DNA of 64,000 nt from Byssochlamys sp. IMV 00236 (lineage: Eukaryota; Ascomycota; Eurotiomycetes; Eurotiales; Thermoascaceae): contig MSJH02000779.1 of assembly GCA_001931875.2 (NCBI GenBank), positions 49,735 to 113,734 on the forward strand, given 5' to 3'. The notes under the pieces were generated by a model that saw nothing but the letters and a program-made list of their open reading frames with translations, ran no database searches and was not told the DNA's origin. The number at the start of each line of letters is the position of its first letter. The first letter of the stretch is position 1. The translations under genes and the position numbers were made by a program. Of the stretch, positions 40,206 through 53,100 are shown one piece after another.

Positions 40206-42540
40206 TATAATAGAGGACCCTTATTAAAAGAAATAATAAAGACTGATTTTACTATTTAATTAAGAGAAATAATAAAATAAAGGCAATAAGAATTTAAGTA
40301 AGAAAAAGAAGGATTATTATAGTAGTTTATATAATAAATATATATATCTATATAGCTATAGTTATATAATAAATATATATATATATTTCTTTTTCCCCTA
40401 TAATAAGAATAAATAAAAAAATAAAGAATATTATATTATAATTATTTAAAGATATAAAAAAATAATCTTTAAATATAAAAACTTAGTATTAAACTAAAGT
40501 TTAGTATTAATAATCTTTAAATATAAAAGCTTAGTATTAAACTAAAGTTTAATATTAAGCATATATTTAAAGGAGAGTTAAGCTTAAATATCTATATATT
40601 TAAGGCCTCTAAAAACTTATTCTTAAAAGAGAAGATTATAACTTATAAATATAAATTTAATATATACTCTATATATAAAAGAGAAAAACTTATTAATAGA
40701 CTTAGTATTATAATTATTAATATTATAAGAATATCTATAATTATAATTATAAGTATAGTTATACTCTAATTTAATTAGTATTTCCTTATTAATAATATAT
40801 TTATTTATATATTTATTATAAGATATAGACTATCTGCACTTTAATAGAGTTAAGGTAAAACCTATATTATAATCTAGTTCAGTATATATATAAAATAAAT
40901 TAAAAGGCTATTTATTATTACTTTTATTATTATTATCTTATAATAATAAAATATTTCTAATCTATATAAGGTTAGTATATATATAATATAAACAGGGGTA
41001 TATTTATTATATGCTTATAAGATAAGATTAATAAAAATATAGGATACTAGAATAAAGGCTAAGATTAGTTAAAATTAATATTAGGCATATATTAAATATA
41101 TCTAAAAAGCCTATTAAAAGTTATAAATTATATATAAATAATAATATAAATAGCAATATAAATAGTAAAGAAGATAGTATATAGATTCTATTTATATATT
41201 AATATATATTAAACTTACTCTCTAATAAAACTAGCTCCTATAGCTATTTTTAAACTTATTATTAGCGCAAGCTATTTCTTTATAAGATATAATAATACCC
41301 TTAATTAGCATACTTCCTATATTAAAAGAAATATTAACTTAATATAAGCTCTATATATACTTAAAACTTACTATAATTTATAAATAAAATTAGTATCTTA
41401 CTACTTATTAAGTAAAATATATTTAATTAGCGCATTATATATTATTAATATAGCTTTAATATATATAAAATAGATCTTAAACTTATTATAGCCTAATTAT
41501 CTTTTTATCTATAGTTATATTATTAGTCTTTATACTATAATTTAATATTATAGTAGATTAGTATATATCTAATATATATTAAAAATAATAATATACTCGC
41601 CCCCGGGTATATAGTCCTTATATAGTATTATAACTTTAACTATTAATATATTATATATATATAGAATTTATATTAGACTTATAGCGGGCTATAAATTAAT
41701 AACCTTATTATATATAAGTAGGCTATTTATATTTACTTATACCTAGCAACTATAGAAGCTTAATATATATTTAATTAATTTTAAAAAAAAGACTTATATA
41801 TTCTTATTTATGCTTAAGATAGAAGATTTAAGAATTAATATATAGATATTTTTCTTAGCGATAATTATAGGCACTATCTATATTTAGCGCGCTTTTAATA
41901 TATGCGCAATATCTATTTATTAGATTTTTTATTTTCCTGCTTAGCTATAATATATAAATCTAAGATTTATATTAGATTTGGGTTAAGAACTAGGCCTATT
42001 TTTATTTAATATATATTTAATATTAAGCAGAGATATACTTATTATAGTAATATCCATAGTTTATTAAATTACCTGCTGATAAAACTATATTATAAGTAAA
42101 AAATTCTTTTAAATACAGCGGTATTTTTATAGTTATATAATAATAATATAAGAGAATAGACTATAATACTATAAAGACAGGGCGAAGGCATTATTAGGGA
42201 GGTTAAAAATAATATAAATAATATAAAATTTTGTGCGATAGGATTTTAATATTGCTTTAATATATACTTAATAACTGCCTTTATATATACCGCCTTAATA
42301 AACTGCGCAGAATAATATTAATTCTAGCTCCCTATATATATCCTAGTATTACTCTAACCTATACTCAATATATGCTATAATATAATATAGAGCATATGCT
42401 ATATATAGTTCCTAATAAATATAGTTTACTATAATATAATATAAAAACTTTATTATAAGTTATATAAGCTATATATATGCTAAGCCCACCTAAATACTAT
42501 ATTAAAACTAACTTAGTATCTAAGCTAAACCTAGATTTTT
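40206..42540. other. Right arm of transposon X, no recognised gene
   Basis: 2.3 kb without a domain I can name on either strand. It holds a 48 bp direct repeat (40463-40510 and 40511-40558), poly(TA) runs near 40345-40385, and subterminal motif relatives, several in the opposite orientation to the left arm (for example AATATATGCGCAAT near 41898 and CAATATATGCTATAA near 42367). The stretch 42180-42540 keeps more CA/TG than most of the window. Confidence 0.5.
40463..40558 (+). repeat. 48 bp direct repeat, two copies
   Basis: TAATCTTTAAATATAAAA starts at 40463 and again at 40511, each continuing through CTTAGTATTAAACTAAAG. The copies differ at few positions. It also contains a short inverted pair (AGTATTAAACT and AGTTTA). 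Confidence 0.8.
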
Positions 42541-42604
42541 CTTAAGTAGGCTAAGCTTTTTAGGTAGGCTAAGCTTAGCCCCGGCTGGGCCGAGCTATAT
42601 CCCG
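42541..42604 (-). repeat. Right TIR of transposon X
   Basis: In reverse complement it starts CGGGATATAGCTCGGCCCAG and continues GGGGCTAAGCTTAGCCTACC, matching the left TIR with few differences. The target duplication follows at 42605. Confidence 0.8.
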
Positions 42605-44090
42605 ATAAACTCCTTTATATAATTAATACTAATAATATATAATATCTCTATATATTATAGTTAATTCTTAAAGATATTCTTAAAATAGCTTATAATAATA
42701 TAAGATACTTTAGGTATTATTAAATAATTGCTAATATTTATAATTTTATAATCTATAGATTTATAAAGTAAATTAAAGTATATATTAAGTATTATTATTT
42801 ATACTAAATAGATTAAATATATTATTATATACTTTATAATAGCTATTAGCTTATTCTTATATTAAATATTCTTTTTTATATAATTATTATAGACTTTATT
42901 ATAAGATTACTAGATATAAAATTATATAATTAAATCTTAAGTTATATTTATATTAGGGTAAAATATATAGATAGCTAAAAACTAGGCTTTAATATTATTT
43001 AAATAACTCTAGATTAATAATTAAGGTATTTTATTAATAATCTTATTAGATTATAATTTAAAGTTTTTATTAAATCTATAAAAAGACTTTAAATATTTTA
43101 ATATTAAATTACTATATTAATATATTATCTATAAATAAATAAATAATTAGAATAAATAAATTAAATAGCTAAGATTACTCTATAATATTACTTAACTGCT
43201 TTAAAAGATATTATAACTTAGCTTAAGATTTTATTATTAATATAATTAGTATTAAATTTTAGTTTATTATCTATTATAATAAGATTCTTATATAATTTAA
43301 TATATAGTACTTAATTAAGTAACGCTATAAATCTTTATAATAGGGAAATTTAAAACTTTATCTTATAATTTAATATATATAAAATACTTCGCTTAACTGC
43401 TATAAATATTAAATATATATATATAATAAAATTTATTAGTTAATTTATTTTACTCTTAATAATAAAATCTTACTAGTTATATTATAAATATTATATAATA
43501 TCTTTAATATAACTATTCTTAAAAAGAAGTTATTAATATAATATATAAGACCGCTTATAATTAAGTATAAGATTAAATATCTTATATACTAGTTAGATAT
43601 TCTAGCTTATTAAAAATACTATAATATCTTTTCTATTACTTATTTAAGGCTATATTATATAAATAATTCTTTTAAATATCTTATACCCTTTAATAATATT
43701 TTACTGCTATATATTAATATAAAGAATACTAATATTATTTATTATAAAATTAAAATACTATTTAACTATTATATCTAGTAAGTTTAAGATAAGATTATTA
43801 TTAAGTATTTAATCTATTAAAAGAAATATAATACTTATTATAATATATAATATTATCTTAAGAACTTAGCTAATACTTAAGAATTTATCTAAAAATATAA
43901 TTAATATCTTAAACTACTAGCTAAATTATAGAAGTATAAATAACCCTATAAATAATATTAATTATTATAAACTAAGTATAAGAGAAAATAAACTATAAGA
44001 ATATTTACTTATATCTTATACTATATCTATATATATATTTCTATACTCTATTATTAAGGATAATAATATTTTTTCTTAAAGGAGGTATAC
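42605..44090 (+). pseudogene. pol: Gypsy B pol, part 3: integrase and chromodomain
   Basis: This resumes B after transposon X and aligns with the reverse complement of A from about 19200 down to 17700. The chromodomain is at about 43750-43935: KILFNYYI, IIKYLIY-x-KKYNTYYNI then a stop at the Trp position, LKNLANT-x-EFI and LKLLAKL, the same order as in A with more RIP damage. A polypurine tract (CTTAAAGGAGGTATAC, 44075-44090) leads into the 3' LTR. The integrase catalytic residues could not be read with confidence. Confidence 0.75.
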
Positions 44091-44259
44091 TAATATAAAT
44101 ACAGGTATATAATACTATTCTAGTATCGCCTGCCTACTATCTTAATAAAGTATAAAGATATAAGATATAGGAGTCTTAGGCTAATAACTTAGCTATATAG
44201 TTACTTCCTTATATAGCTAATAGAAGAATAACTTCTTTATCTCCTATACTATGTTAATA
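44091..44259 (+). repeat. 3' LTR of Gypsy B
   Basis: About 169 bp, aligning with the reverse complement of both A LTRs. It starts TAATATAAATAC and ends TATGTTAATA. It marks the right end of B. Confidence 0.85.
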
Positions 44260-47200
44260 GCTATAAAAGCTCTTAATTATAATATATTATTAAATAGATA
44301 AGTTATAATAATTTAATTAAAGAATCTATATATTATTTATAATATACTTAAGAGATTATTATAAATTTCTATTATTATTACTTAAATAAACTAAAGCTAG
44401 AAAATAGTCTTAATAAAGCTTAATCTTAAAAAGAAAAGTATTATTATAGTACTAGTATAAGAAATAAATTGCTTAAAGAGATTTACTAGCTAATACTTAT
44501 ATAAGATATTATATAACCTTATAAAAATATCTTTAATATATAGCTTAATCTAAATTTAAGCTTTTTAAGCTATATTTTATTTACTAAGCTTACCTATAAT
44601 AGCTTATTCTAGTTTAAATTAGCTAAATAGAGATTCTATAGCTAATCTATACCTTAATAATAAGAATTATTAATAAAGGCTTAGAATAAAGTTAATCTTA
44701 TTAGCGTAATATAATACTATAAATTTTTAATAAATGTTTAATAAGCCTTTATAAATAGTTTAAAGACTTTTTATTTTCTTAAAGATTAAAATATAACTAT
44801 AAATAAATAAGACTATATTTAAAACTATAGGCTTACTATTAGTATTTAAAGGTTAATATATTAGCTTAATTTAACCTCTATAGCTTATATAAGAATAATA
44901 TAAATTTTAATAATCTCTTAATTCTTATTTTCTTTAACTTTACTTTCTAAGAGATTTCTTCCTTATATAAAATTATTATATAGGAATAGGATTATAATAA
45001 TAGCATATTATTTTAATATAAAAAGATACTTAATTATAAGAAGATTAATTAATAATATTCTTTTTAATAGAATATATATATAGATTTAAGAGAATAAAGA
45101 GATAAATAATAGATAATACTATATAAATATTAAATAAATAGTCGCGAGATTATAGTAAATATAAAGAAATAGCTTATAAGAAAAGTAGTAATATAATAAA
45201 ATAAAGAATAATAAAATCCCTAGTAATAATATAGCTGCTTATATATAGTTAGCTTATAGAAGCATAATATAGAAATTAAATATATAATTAAGATAGATAA
45301 AATACTATAATTTTATAGAGAAATATATACTTATTAAACTATTAAAGCTATAAAAATATAAAAGACTATATATATTCTTGTTATTTACCTAATTGCCTAA
45401 TAAATTTACTAATATAATTAAAGAGATATTCCTAGAATATTAGCTAAGAGGCTTAAATATAATATAAAGAAATTAAAGATAATATTAATAAGCGCTAAAT
45501 TTCTAGCTTAATATTTAGCTTTAACTATTAATAAGACTTAAAATATAATAAGAAAGGTATTTATTACGCTATAGCTTAGATAAAAAAAGAGTATTTACTC
45601 TTATTTAAGAGCTAAGAAAATAATAATAGCTAAATATATAAAGATATATAAGATATTTTAAGATTAATTAAAAATAGAACTAGTTAAACTTATTAAATAA
45701 AGTATAACTTAAAATAATATAAGATATAAGAAACTATTACCTATAGTAATACTATAGATATTAATTACTTTTATAATTAAAGAATAAGATATAATAATAG
45801 CTAAATAAGAATATTAAATAGAAAAGAAAATAGCAGGATATAAATATTTATAAATAATACTAGCCGTTTAAAAATAACTAGAGAGCTTAAAGGTATAATA
45901 TAATAAATACGCCTTCTCTATTAAAGATATATTAATATCTTATTAATTATAATAGTTTAATATTTACTTTTATTTAAGGTATATATATTAGTAGTTAAAG
46001 GTATAAATATAATACTTAATTGCATATAAGATTAAACTATAGTATTTTAAACTAAGACTTTAATTTTTAAATTAAAGAGTTAACTAAGATTTATAATACT
46101 ATTAAAAATTACCCTATATTAAAATATTAATAAAAATATAAATATAGAAAAGGATTATTTAAGAAAGGCTATAAATATAGTATAGAATATAATTCTAATA
46201 TTTATATAGCCCTTTATCTATAATAAAATAGTTAGACTTTTATTTTTATTCTAGTTCTTAATCTCTCTTATTCTTAGAATTAATATATTCTTTTAATATT
46301 AAACTAGCTGCTAATAACTAATAATATTAAGATTTTTTATATTTAATCTCTATAAAGATAATACCTAGGGATATTAATAAGATATGCTTATAACTATATA
46401 TATATAAGAATAAAACTTAGCAGAATTAATTAAGTTCCCCTATTTCTTAAGATATTATTATTTTTATTCTTAAATATTTAACTATATAAATTTTATATAG
46501 TAGTCTTATAGTAATTACTATATAATAATAAACTAAGAAAAAGTAGAATTTATATAATATAATAGTTATATCTAATTTATAGACTAATTAAATTAATAGT
46601 ATTTATTAATAAAGCTCTTATATTCTATATTATATTTCTCTCTTATTATTTACTATAACCTTTATAATTAGTTAATATTTATTAAAACTTATATAATTAT
46701 ACTAGTATAAATAGTAATAATTAAGTTAAGTAATAAACTCTCTTATTTTAATAAATTAATTATAGTATTATAATATACTTATATAATTATCTTATTTTAG
46801 CTTATAGTCTAAGATTATTTTTTTAGTCTATAGGCTATATAGCTACTTATAGGTTAAATCGGCTAAGATAATATAAGAAGTATAATTAAATTAGATAATT
46901 ATACTATAATTAGTTTAAAGGAAGTTTTAAATAAAGGCCCGCCTTATAATTATACAGTATATTTAATATATAGGCATAATATAATAATCTGCTTAATTAT
47001 ATATTATAGAATTTATTTTAAAAGAGAAATATATTTATAGTTATTAAGAAAGAATTTATATTATTATAGCTTAAGATTATATATTATAAAAAATAAAGCT
47101 TTTTATTTTAATATTTAAAATAAAGGAAATTAGCAATTAATTATCTAGTAATATATATATAAAGAAAAATAAAAGGTTTATAAGAGGCTATTTATATCCC

Positions 47201-49700
47201 TTTAACTAAGCAGATTATTATTAGTATTTATTTTAATACTACTAAAAGTTAATAATAGCCTTTACTATTACTTATTATATATTAATCTAATATTATTTAA
47301 CTATAAAAATAATAGATATAATTTATTATTAAGCTAAAATAAAGGCTATTAATTAATAAAAGATATTAAGTAATTAAATTAAATAGCTATAAAAAAGAAT
47401 AAAAGCGCTAAAATAAGCATTTATAATATAATTAATAAATATATCTAGTAAAAGATTATTTAATTAAAAACAATTATTCTTAAATAAGAAGTAAATAATT
47501 TTAGTAATTTAATAACTTATATATATATATATATATATATATCTTTAGAGCTATATTCTATAGATAAATTAATAATGCATTAGGTCTAATAATACTTATA
47601 AACTGCTACTATCGCTAACTATAATAAACCTTATTACTTAGTTTATTTTTAAATATCTATTTATTAATACTAATATCCTTATATTTATTAAGGTAAAATA
47701 TCTCTAATATTAAGTCGCGTATAATAATTAATATACTTTATCTTATATAGCTTTTATATAATTTACTTAATCTATTCCTTTCTTTAAATTCTAAGATAAA
47801 TTACTTAAGAGAAAGATAGAATATAATCTGCGCTATATAGCGAGCTATTAAAATATATTTAGTATTATTATTAAATATATATTGCTTTAAATAAAAGTAA
47901 GTCTATAAATAGTAGAGATAAAATATCTTAATATTTAGTATAATTTAGACTTTAACTATTTAAATAATTAAAGATCTTAATTACTTTATTAGAAATAAGG
48001 TAATCTTTATAATATTAAATATTATTAAGCTTTAATTAAGATTAAGAGAATAAGTTTTACTTTATTAGAGCTAATAGTAACTAGTATATAAAGACTTAGT
48101 TAAATATAAGCAATATATTAATTACTATTATTTTTATAGCCTTTAGCTATAGTTAGCTTTAGCGTAATAGTATATATTCTAGGGATTATTAATATTATAT
48201 ATAAGATTTCTTAAAATAAATTAAGGTAATTCTTTAAAAAAAGCTAATAATTTAATTAACTTTCTTATTCTTATTAATATTCTAATAAAAACAGATAATT
48301 AATCTCTATAGAACTAAAATTAGATCTCTCTTTTTTCTTTAAGGAGAAAGCTAATAAGCTATTTCTATAATCTAATATATTAAGGTTTAATTAATTCCCC
48401 TAGTTTAATAACTTAATAGCCCTTCTTAATAGTCTTAATAGTCTTAATATTATCTTTATTTTTAATTACTATAAGAAAGGGCTTAATAAAAAGTATAATA
48501 TTTACTCTATTTATACTTAATAGAGAAGTATTAAAATCTATATAAGAAGGTTTATAAATTAGCAATTACTTAAGTATAAAGAATTTATAAAGGTATAAAC
48601 TAGTAAGTAAAGATTAATTAAGTACTTATTATATATTTTATAACTATAAGTAATAATTAAATTCTAGGAGTAATCTAGGTTATTATAAGATTAACTTAAT
48701 TCTGCTATTATTTAAACTTAATAGTAGATAATAAGAAGTCTTTTTTAATAGATTTCTTTTATTAATTTAATAGCTCTTTAATAGCTTAAAGCTAAAAATA
48801 TAGTAAAGATAAAGTAAAACTATAAGTAAACTTATAATATTATTAATTAATAATATTATTTCCTATAAAGATAAACTCGCCTATATATTTTCTACTAATA
48901 AATAAAGAAAAGCAATATTTTTAATATTACTTTTAAGTTTCTTATACTACTAAATATTAATAAAAGAAATAAGTAATTTAGTATTTTAACTTATTAAAGT
49001 AAGCAATATATAAAATATATTAAGAGAAGAAAATCTATAAAGATTTATTATTAGAATTAAAAATAATAAAAAGCTATATTAAAATAAATAAGACCTCTAT
49101 AAAAAGTAATAAGAGGGAATTTTTAATATAACCTAGAGTTTTAAACTATTAGCTTAGATAAACTAGTAGCTTAGCTATTAAGCTTTACTAGTCTAAGTAT
49201 CTCCTTTTAGTCGATTTTAAAGCTAAAGTGCGATATTCAGTTAATTTAACTACTTAAATATAGCGGTATTCTTAAGTAATTATTTATATATAGCTCTAGT
49301 AAATTTACCTATATTATAGTAATATTCTAATATTTTTTTAATAGTAGTAGCTTCTTTTTTAGTAATAGCTTTCTGCTAGTATATTATTATTTTATTTATA
49401 TAATATTACTTCTTCGCGCGAAGCTTTAACCTCTATCTCTAGTAAATAAGCCGACCTTAGTAACCGAGCTAGAAAATATTACCTTTTAGAATAATTAGCT
49501 AATCTTAATAAATATAAGTCTAAAATTTATAATATAAGAAATTATAGCCTTAGAAAATATTATATTAAAATATAAGCTTAGTTAATTAAAGATTATAATA
49601 AACTTTCTTAATTTAAATTAATACTATAATAAAATTTAAATCTTAAATTTTATATAAAGATATATTTTAATAAAAATTTCCTATTAAATATATTAAAAAA
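44260..49700 (+). pseudogene. Heavily decayed frame of unknown identity
   Basis: 5.4 kb right of Gypsy B. On the plus strand, long stretches read through if TAA/TAG are taken as former CAA/CAG, for example about 45100-46100 and 46600-49200, giving Gln/Leu/Ile/Lys-rich protein. That plus-strand bias suggests one or more real coding sequences destroyed by RIP, most likely transposon genes. I found no RT catalytic box, helicase, zinc knuckle or recognisable DDE motif. The part at 48480-48800 has a regular Gln/Leu pattern that may be coiled coil. CG-containing patches (TTCGCGCGAAG near 49413, GCCGACC near 49451) stand out at the right end. I saw no flanking repeats that define an element. Confidence 0.35.
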
Positions 49701-50060
49701 TAAAAAATAAAAAATTTAAATAATATCTATATTTTTTTAAAAATTATATAATATATTATATAAGCTAAGCTTTTAATATATAATAATATAGAGCTTAAAT
49801 TATTATATATATTTTTAGAAATTTTTTTAATATATAAATATATAGTTATTTAGGCTTAAAACTTATTATAATAGAAAAAGCGTAATTTAAGTTTAATATT
49901 ATTAAAATTTAATTAATTTATAAGTTATTAATATTTTAAATTAAATATAATAAAATTTATATATTAAAATATATTATATTAAAATAGATTATATTAAATT
50001 TTTATCTGAAATTACTTAAGTTATATAGAGTTATAAGATAATTATATTAATATATTTCTA
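49701..50060. other. Extreme A+T stretch without features
   Basis: About 360 bp with almost no G or C: runs of TTAATATATAAATAT and TATATTAAAATA type. Nothing recognisable apart from simple imperfect repeats of ATTATATTAAAATA near 49965-49990. Confidence 0.6.
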
Positions 50061-50064
50061 TATA

Positions 50065-50120
50065 AAGTTTTTAGCTCAGTTAATAGAGTTAGCTCGTTTA
50101 CTGAGGGTAAAGATTAATAA
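50065..50120 (+). ncRNA. tRNA-like relic with A-box
   Basis: TTAGCTCAGTTAATAGAG at 50071-50088 matches the D-arm and A-box of a tRNA (TAGCTCAGTTGGTAGAG) apart from two G to A changes. A possible anticodon arm, AGCTCGTTTACTGAGGG, follows at 50091-50107. The expected B-box (GGTTCGA-type) is not visible within 60 bases, so this is not an intact tRNA gene. A decayed tRNA or the head of a tRNA-derived SINE are both possible. Confidence 0.35.
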
Positions 50121-53100
50121 TATTTCTCTATTTAAAATAGTAGCTTTAATAAAATAGCGATAATTTTTTTTAGCTAATTCTTTTAAATTAAAAAATAATT
50201 AGTTTACTATAGTAAAGACTAATCTATAATAATATATTAAATATCTCTTTATAGCTTATTTAGCTTAGGCCTAATTATAAATAACTATAATAAAAATAGA
50301 TATATTAAGATTTTATTAATAATATTATTAATCTACTATTTTATTTATAGAGTAATTAAAACTTAAAGTTATATATTATTAAAGCTTATAAATATAGCAG
50401 TAAGTAAGGTAATTAAACAGATAAGCTTATTAAATATTATAAAAGGATTATATAAGATTAACCTTATTATACGCTAACTTGCAGCTATATTAAACTCTAT
50501 AAATATTTACTTATAAGCAGTTTATATATACTTAAGGAACTATTCCTTTAATATAGCTTAAGTACTAAATATAGCGTATTAATAAATACGCAAATAATAT
50601 ATTTTAGAGAAAGGACTAAATATACTGCTATTAAAAGGCTAGAGAAGATAAGTAATATAAGGTAAAAAATATAGAGTAATAATTTTATACTTATAGTAAT
50701 ACTCTATAAAGAGTAATTATATATAGTTTTTATACCTATTTATTATAAGCATGCGCTATTTTCTGTTTATAGGCCTTATATAGTAATTAAAGACTTTATA
50801 TAGCTAATAGAGATTAATCTTATTATTTATCTATTTATTCTTAATAACCTTAATATTAATATAAGAATTCTAGAATTGCTTAAACTATATATATTATAAT
50901 CGCTTACCTATAAAGATAATAAAGCTAAGCTAGATATTAAAATATATTTAATATAAAATAACTAATTATAGTTTTAGCTATATAATAGTTAAATAGTAAG
51001 AATAATAAATAATAACTTTTTAGCTATTTATAGTATCTAAATAGAACCTCTTTTTATTTATATTATAGATATTAGATTTAAAGATTCTATACTTTTCGTA
51101 AGTCTTCTTATATAGCTTAAACTAATATTTAATTATCTAGATTCTCTAGATTTTCTATATTCTTATAATCTTAATCTAAGGTATAGTTAAATTTTATTTT
51201 AAGCTCTAGATAATAAAGGAGGAATTACTTATATTAATTAACTCTTAAGGAGTTACCTCTTTTAATAGTAATAAGGTATTATATAGTAGTCTATAACTAA
51301 ATAATTAATAAAGGCTATTTTTATAAAGGAGATTAATCTATTTTAAAAGCGCCTTCTTTTTAATAGATAAAAGAATTTATTATTTAGTATAAGCTTTTAT
51401 TAGAGAAGCCTTATTATTATAGTAGTCTATTAGAATTAATTTAAGAATATTAAATTTATATACTAATTTTTAAAAAGAATAAGTTAAATCTTTATATGTT
51501 TTTTTAAAGCTCTTTAAATATAATTCTCCTGCGTTAAAGTATTACTTTAATTAGATACTATAGCTACTTATTAGAGGGAAACTAATAATATTAATAATTT
51601 ACTAGAAAGAAGTAAAATATATTAAAGATAAAGTAAAGTAATAATAATAATAATAAAGTAGAGTAGTAGTTAATAGAGGCGATTAACTAAGCTATTAGTC
51701 TATTCGAGCTAATAGTCTAAAACTCTAAAATAATTAAAGAAAGAGATAGTAATAGTAATAATAATAGTAATATCTCTCTTATAGAGATAATCTCCTTTAA
51801 AAAAAATTAGAATAAAAAGAGTAAGTAAAAATAAGATAATATTTAAGATAAGCTTATAAATTAAACTATACTATTTAGAGAGCTATAGCCTTTAAAAGGG
51901 CTATAATCTTTAAAGCTATAGCTAGAAATTACTGCTTTATTATATATTTTACTAATTATATTTTTTATATAAAGGGTATATTAATATAATATTATATATA
52001 ATAATTTAAAGAAGTTATTCTCTATTACTAAAATAATCTTAAATAAAAAATAACTCTAAGGAATAAGAGTTTTAAAAATATATATAATTAAAAGAATAAG
52101 AAGAGTAGAGAAAATAATTAAAATAGATAAACTCCTACTAGATTAAAAGAATTTAAAGTCTTAAGTAATTATCTAAAATTAAAAAAAGGTTTCTATCTAA
52201 TTATTATATATAATTAAACTATATTATAAGAACTATTCTATAAAAGATTATTCTTTAATAAACTCTCTTACTCGCAAGGTAATAATATTTTAAATCTTAC
52301 TTAAGATAAAATAAATAAGCCTCTTTTTATTTCTTACTCTCTATTCTTTATTCTCTACTAATAATACTTATAAGGGGATTAAAAATAAAAGACTTCTAAT
52401 AATTATAAAGATACTAATAATAAGTTTAATAATATTCTAAATAGTAATATATATTAAAAATATCTCTATATAAATTCTCTATTTATAGAAAATATCTATA
52501 TTTAAGTACTAAATTTAATAACTAAGAATAACTTAAGAGTAATTAGAGAAATTTAAGATTTCTAATTATCTTAAAAAAGTCTAAATATACCTTTTTACCT
52601 TTAATATAAGGTGCTTATTTATCTTTCCTTAAAAGGGCCTTTATACTTAATAATAAATAAATATAAATAAAATACCTTTATTTTATAAAGGCAGCTTACT
52701 AATAATAAGTACTTAATCTAATTATTTTAAGCAGAGTTATTAATTATTAAAACTATTATTAAAGCCTATTAGCGTAATTATAATACCTAGATATAATAAG
52801 AATATAAGTATAAGCCTAAATAAATAAATATTAGCAAGCTTAATTTATATATAAGAGAGAGCTAACTCTATTTATATATTTTAAATATATTCTAGAAATC
52901 TAGTTTTACTCTCTTAATACTATAATTAAATTTTCTCTATAGTATTAATTTCTCCTATACTAATATTTTTAAGGAAAAATAAGGCCTATTTATTCTATAG
53001 CCTGCGATAATAGATTAATTATTAAAAAATAAATATTTATTATAAGATTTTATTAAAATATTACTATTAGCTAATATTAAAATCTAAATATTTATAAATA

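Larger units (their letters stand above)
25522..42604. mobile_element. Large TIR DNA transposon X, Mutator-like by its ends
   Basis: Imperfect terminal inverted repeats of about 60 bp (25522-25585 and 42541-42604) share the core CAGCCGGGGCTAAGC, followed by short CTTAGCCTACC-like repeats. The flanks are ATAAACTCC(T) at 25513-25522 and 42605-42614, a 9-10 bp duplication of the Gypsy B target. Long TIRs and a 9-10 bp duplication are the usual pattern of Mutator-like elements, but no transposase could be recognised, so the superfamily is tentative. Without the Gypsy R nested at 29961-40201 the element is about 6.8 kb. The end of a second copy lies at 63620. The arms carry a recurring GCATATACTAA motif and a 147 bp tandem array. 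Confidence 0.72.
15944..44259 (+). mobile_element. Chromodomain Gypsy B, interrupted by two large insertions
   Basis: A plus-strand Gypsy of the same family as the complete element A. Its parts are 15944-17530 (RT), 25065-25521 (end of RNase H and start of the integrase region), 42605-44090 (integrase and chromodomain) and the 3' LTR 44091-44259. The interruptions are element A (17531-25059) and DNA transposon X (25522-42604). Order and strand of the pieces match A read in reverse, so they are one element. Gag, protease and the 5' LTR are missing. Copia copy F abuts the left end, and the rest of B probably lies beyond F, D and R2, left of the window. Confidence 0.8.

Noticed and set aside
40340..40385. 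TATATA-rich near-palindrome in the right arm of X as a cruciform origin
   Set aside because: Imperfect simple-sequence AT repeat with no supporting context.
25381..42716. 121 bp repeats flanking X read as LTRs or a very long target duplication
   Set aside because: Unit 1 is complete before X and unit 2 is split by X with only 9-10 bp duplicated at the ends. The repeat is Gypsy B pol sequence, not an LTR.
49400..49460. CG-rich patch TTCGCGCGAAG and GCCGACC as a DNA transposon end
   Set aside because: No matching inverted partner or repeat was found in the window. It may be a RIP-spared fragment only.
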